Below are positions 6,609 to 7,048 of a DNA stretch of 7,048 nucleotides, one piece after another (the first letter of the stretch is position 1; each line of letters starts with the position of its first letter). Source of the stretch: Holosporales bacterium (GTDB lineage: Bacteria > Pseudomonadota > Alphaproteobacteria > UBA3830 > JAIRMZ01). The notes under the pieces were generated by a model, which saw only the letters and a program-made list of their open reading frames with translations, did not search any database and was not told where the DNA came from. The DNA lies in assembly GCA_031255325.1 (NCBI GenBank), contig JAIRST010000071.1:1-7048 (forward strand), in the 5' to 3' direction. Both the position numbers and the translations under genes were made by a program.

Positions 6609-7048
6609 ATGTCACTTAAACAACACTCAGGCTGTAGGCGATTTTTCATTTGGGCATCGGAGAGTTACGCGGTAACACTCTTCCTGTGCGTTTTGTATGC
6701 GCAGCTTTCCTTTCTAAGTAACAATTCACATATGCTCCAAGTTCATGAGATTTTTAAAGTACTGGAATGGATTGTCGTCGGATGTCTACCTTTTCTTCTT
6801 ATCGATCTTTTGGCTCGTTTCTTAAAACCCCGCAGCTGGCCTCAACGCATCCTCGATACTCTTATAGTAATGGGGGGAATGGCTCTCGTCATTAAGTCGG
6901 TTATTCACCCCATATTTGGACCTTGGCTTCCTCAGCTGATCCCTTCTCGTAGCTTACGGTGTTTTTGTTGGATGTGTATACCGATTCTTATTGGAATGCC
7001 CGCTTTTAAATGGCGCAAGCGGTATATTATTGTATTTTTAAGCATTTG
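6609..7048 (+). CDS. Unrecognised polytopic membrane protein, 3' end outside window
   Basis: Translation from ATG 6609 is open through the right edge, giving 146 codons beginning MSLKQHSGCRRFFIW. I do not recognise the family. Hydrophobic segments likely to cross the inner membrane lie at ~20-37, ~52-71, ~83-100, ~116-132 and from ~138 onward. Short basic stretches such as KPR (73-75) and KWRKR (134-138) lie between them. The first ~15 residues are basic and not a cleavable signal peptide of usual form. Several tightly packed helices at the N-terminus would fit many transporters, or the membrane part of a sulfatase/phosphoethanolamine-transferase type enzyme whose catalytic domain would come later; neither can be shown from what is visible. 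It starts 31 bp after the glmM stop on the same strand and is probably co-transcribed with it. Confidence is high for coding, none for function. Confidence 0.8.
   Translation, partial: MSLKQHSGCRRFFIWASESYAVTLFLCVLYAQLSFLSNNSHMLQVHEIFKVLEWIVVGCLPFLLIDLLARFLKPRSWPQRILDTLIVMGGMALVIKSVIHPIFGPWLPQLIPSRSLRCFCWMCIPILIGMPAFKWRKRYIIVFLSI

Noticed and set aside
1..7048. CRISPR array, tRNA/rRNA gene, insertion sequence or phage element
   Set aside because: I saw no regularly spaced repeats, no tRNA-like cloverleaf with TTCGA arm, no transposase or integrase frame and no terminal inverted repeats with target duplications.

Overview
The window looks like a stretch of an alphaproteobacterial chromosome. 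Base composition leans to A+T, and the gene order cpoB(ybgF) - tilS - ftsH - glmM, all on the plus strand, is the order established for many Alphaproteobacteria. The A+T lean, long homopolymer runs inside genes, short intergenic gaps, a decayed gene fragment and an unrecognised Pro-rich protein would fit a host-associated lineage such as Holosporales or a similar intracellular group. That placement is inference and is not proven by the sequence.

Layout: (1) Positions 2-958 hold the 3' part of an unrecognised gene, open at the left edge, with a Pro-rich linker and a Cys-containing C-terminal domain. (2) An 87-bp gap carries an extended -10-like promoter and a small hairpin. (3) cpoB (1046-1783) encodes an exported coiled-coil/TPR partner of the Tol-Pal machinery. 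(4) tilS (1780-3069), overlapping cpoB by ATGA, encodes tRNA-Ile lysidine synthetase. (5) The 185-bp gap 3070-3254 contains a decayed, imperfect copy of the first ~28 codons of ftsH, then a possible promoter. (6) ftsH (3255-5252, GTG start) encodes the membrane AAA+ zinc protease. (7) glmM (5249-6577), overlapping ftsH by ATGA, encodes phosphoglucosamine mutase. (8) From 6609 to the right edge runs the start of an unrecognised polytopic membrane protein behind a strong ribosome-binding site; it has no stop codon inside the window.

The recognised genes are housekeeping: envelope constriction (CpoB), decoding of AUA codons (TilS), membrane and regulatory proteolysis (FtsH), and amino-sugar supply for peptidoglycan and LPS (GlmM). 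Two ATGA overlaps suggest two translationally coupled pairs, cpoB-tilS and ftsH-glmM, with the ftsH-fragment gap as the likely break between transcription units.

I found no convincing new biological system. The points most worth a second look are the ftsH 5'-end relic just upstream of the real ftsH, the unrecognised protein upstream of cpoB where pal usually sits, and the strongly basic tail of FtsH.
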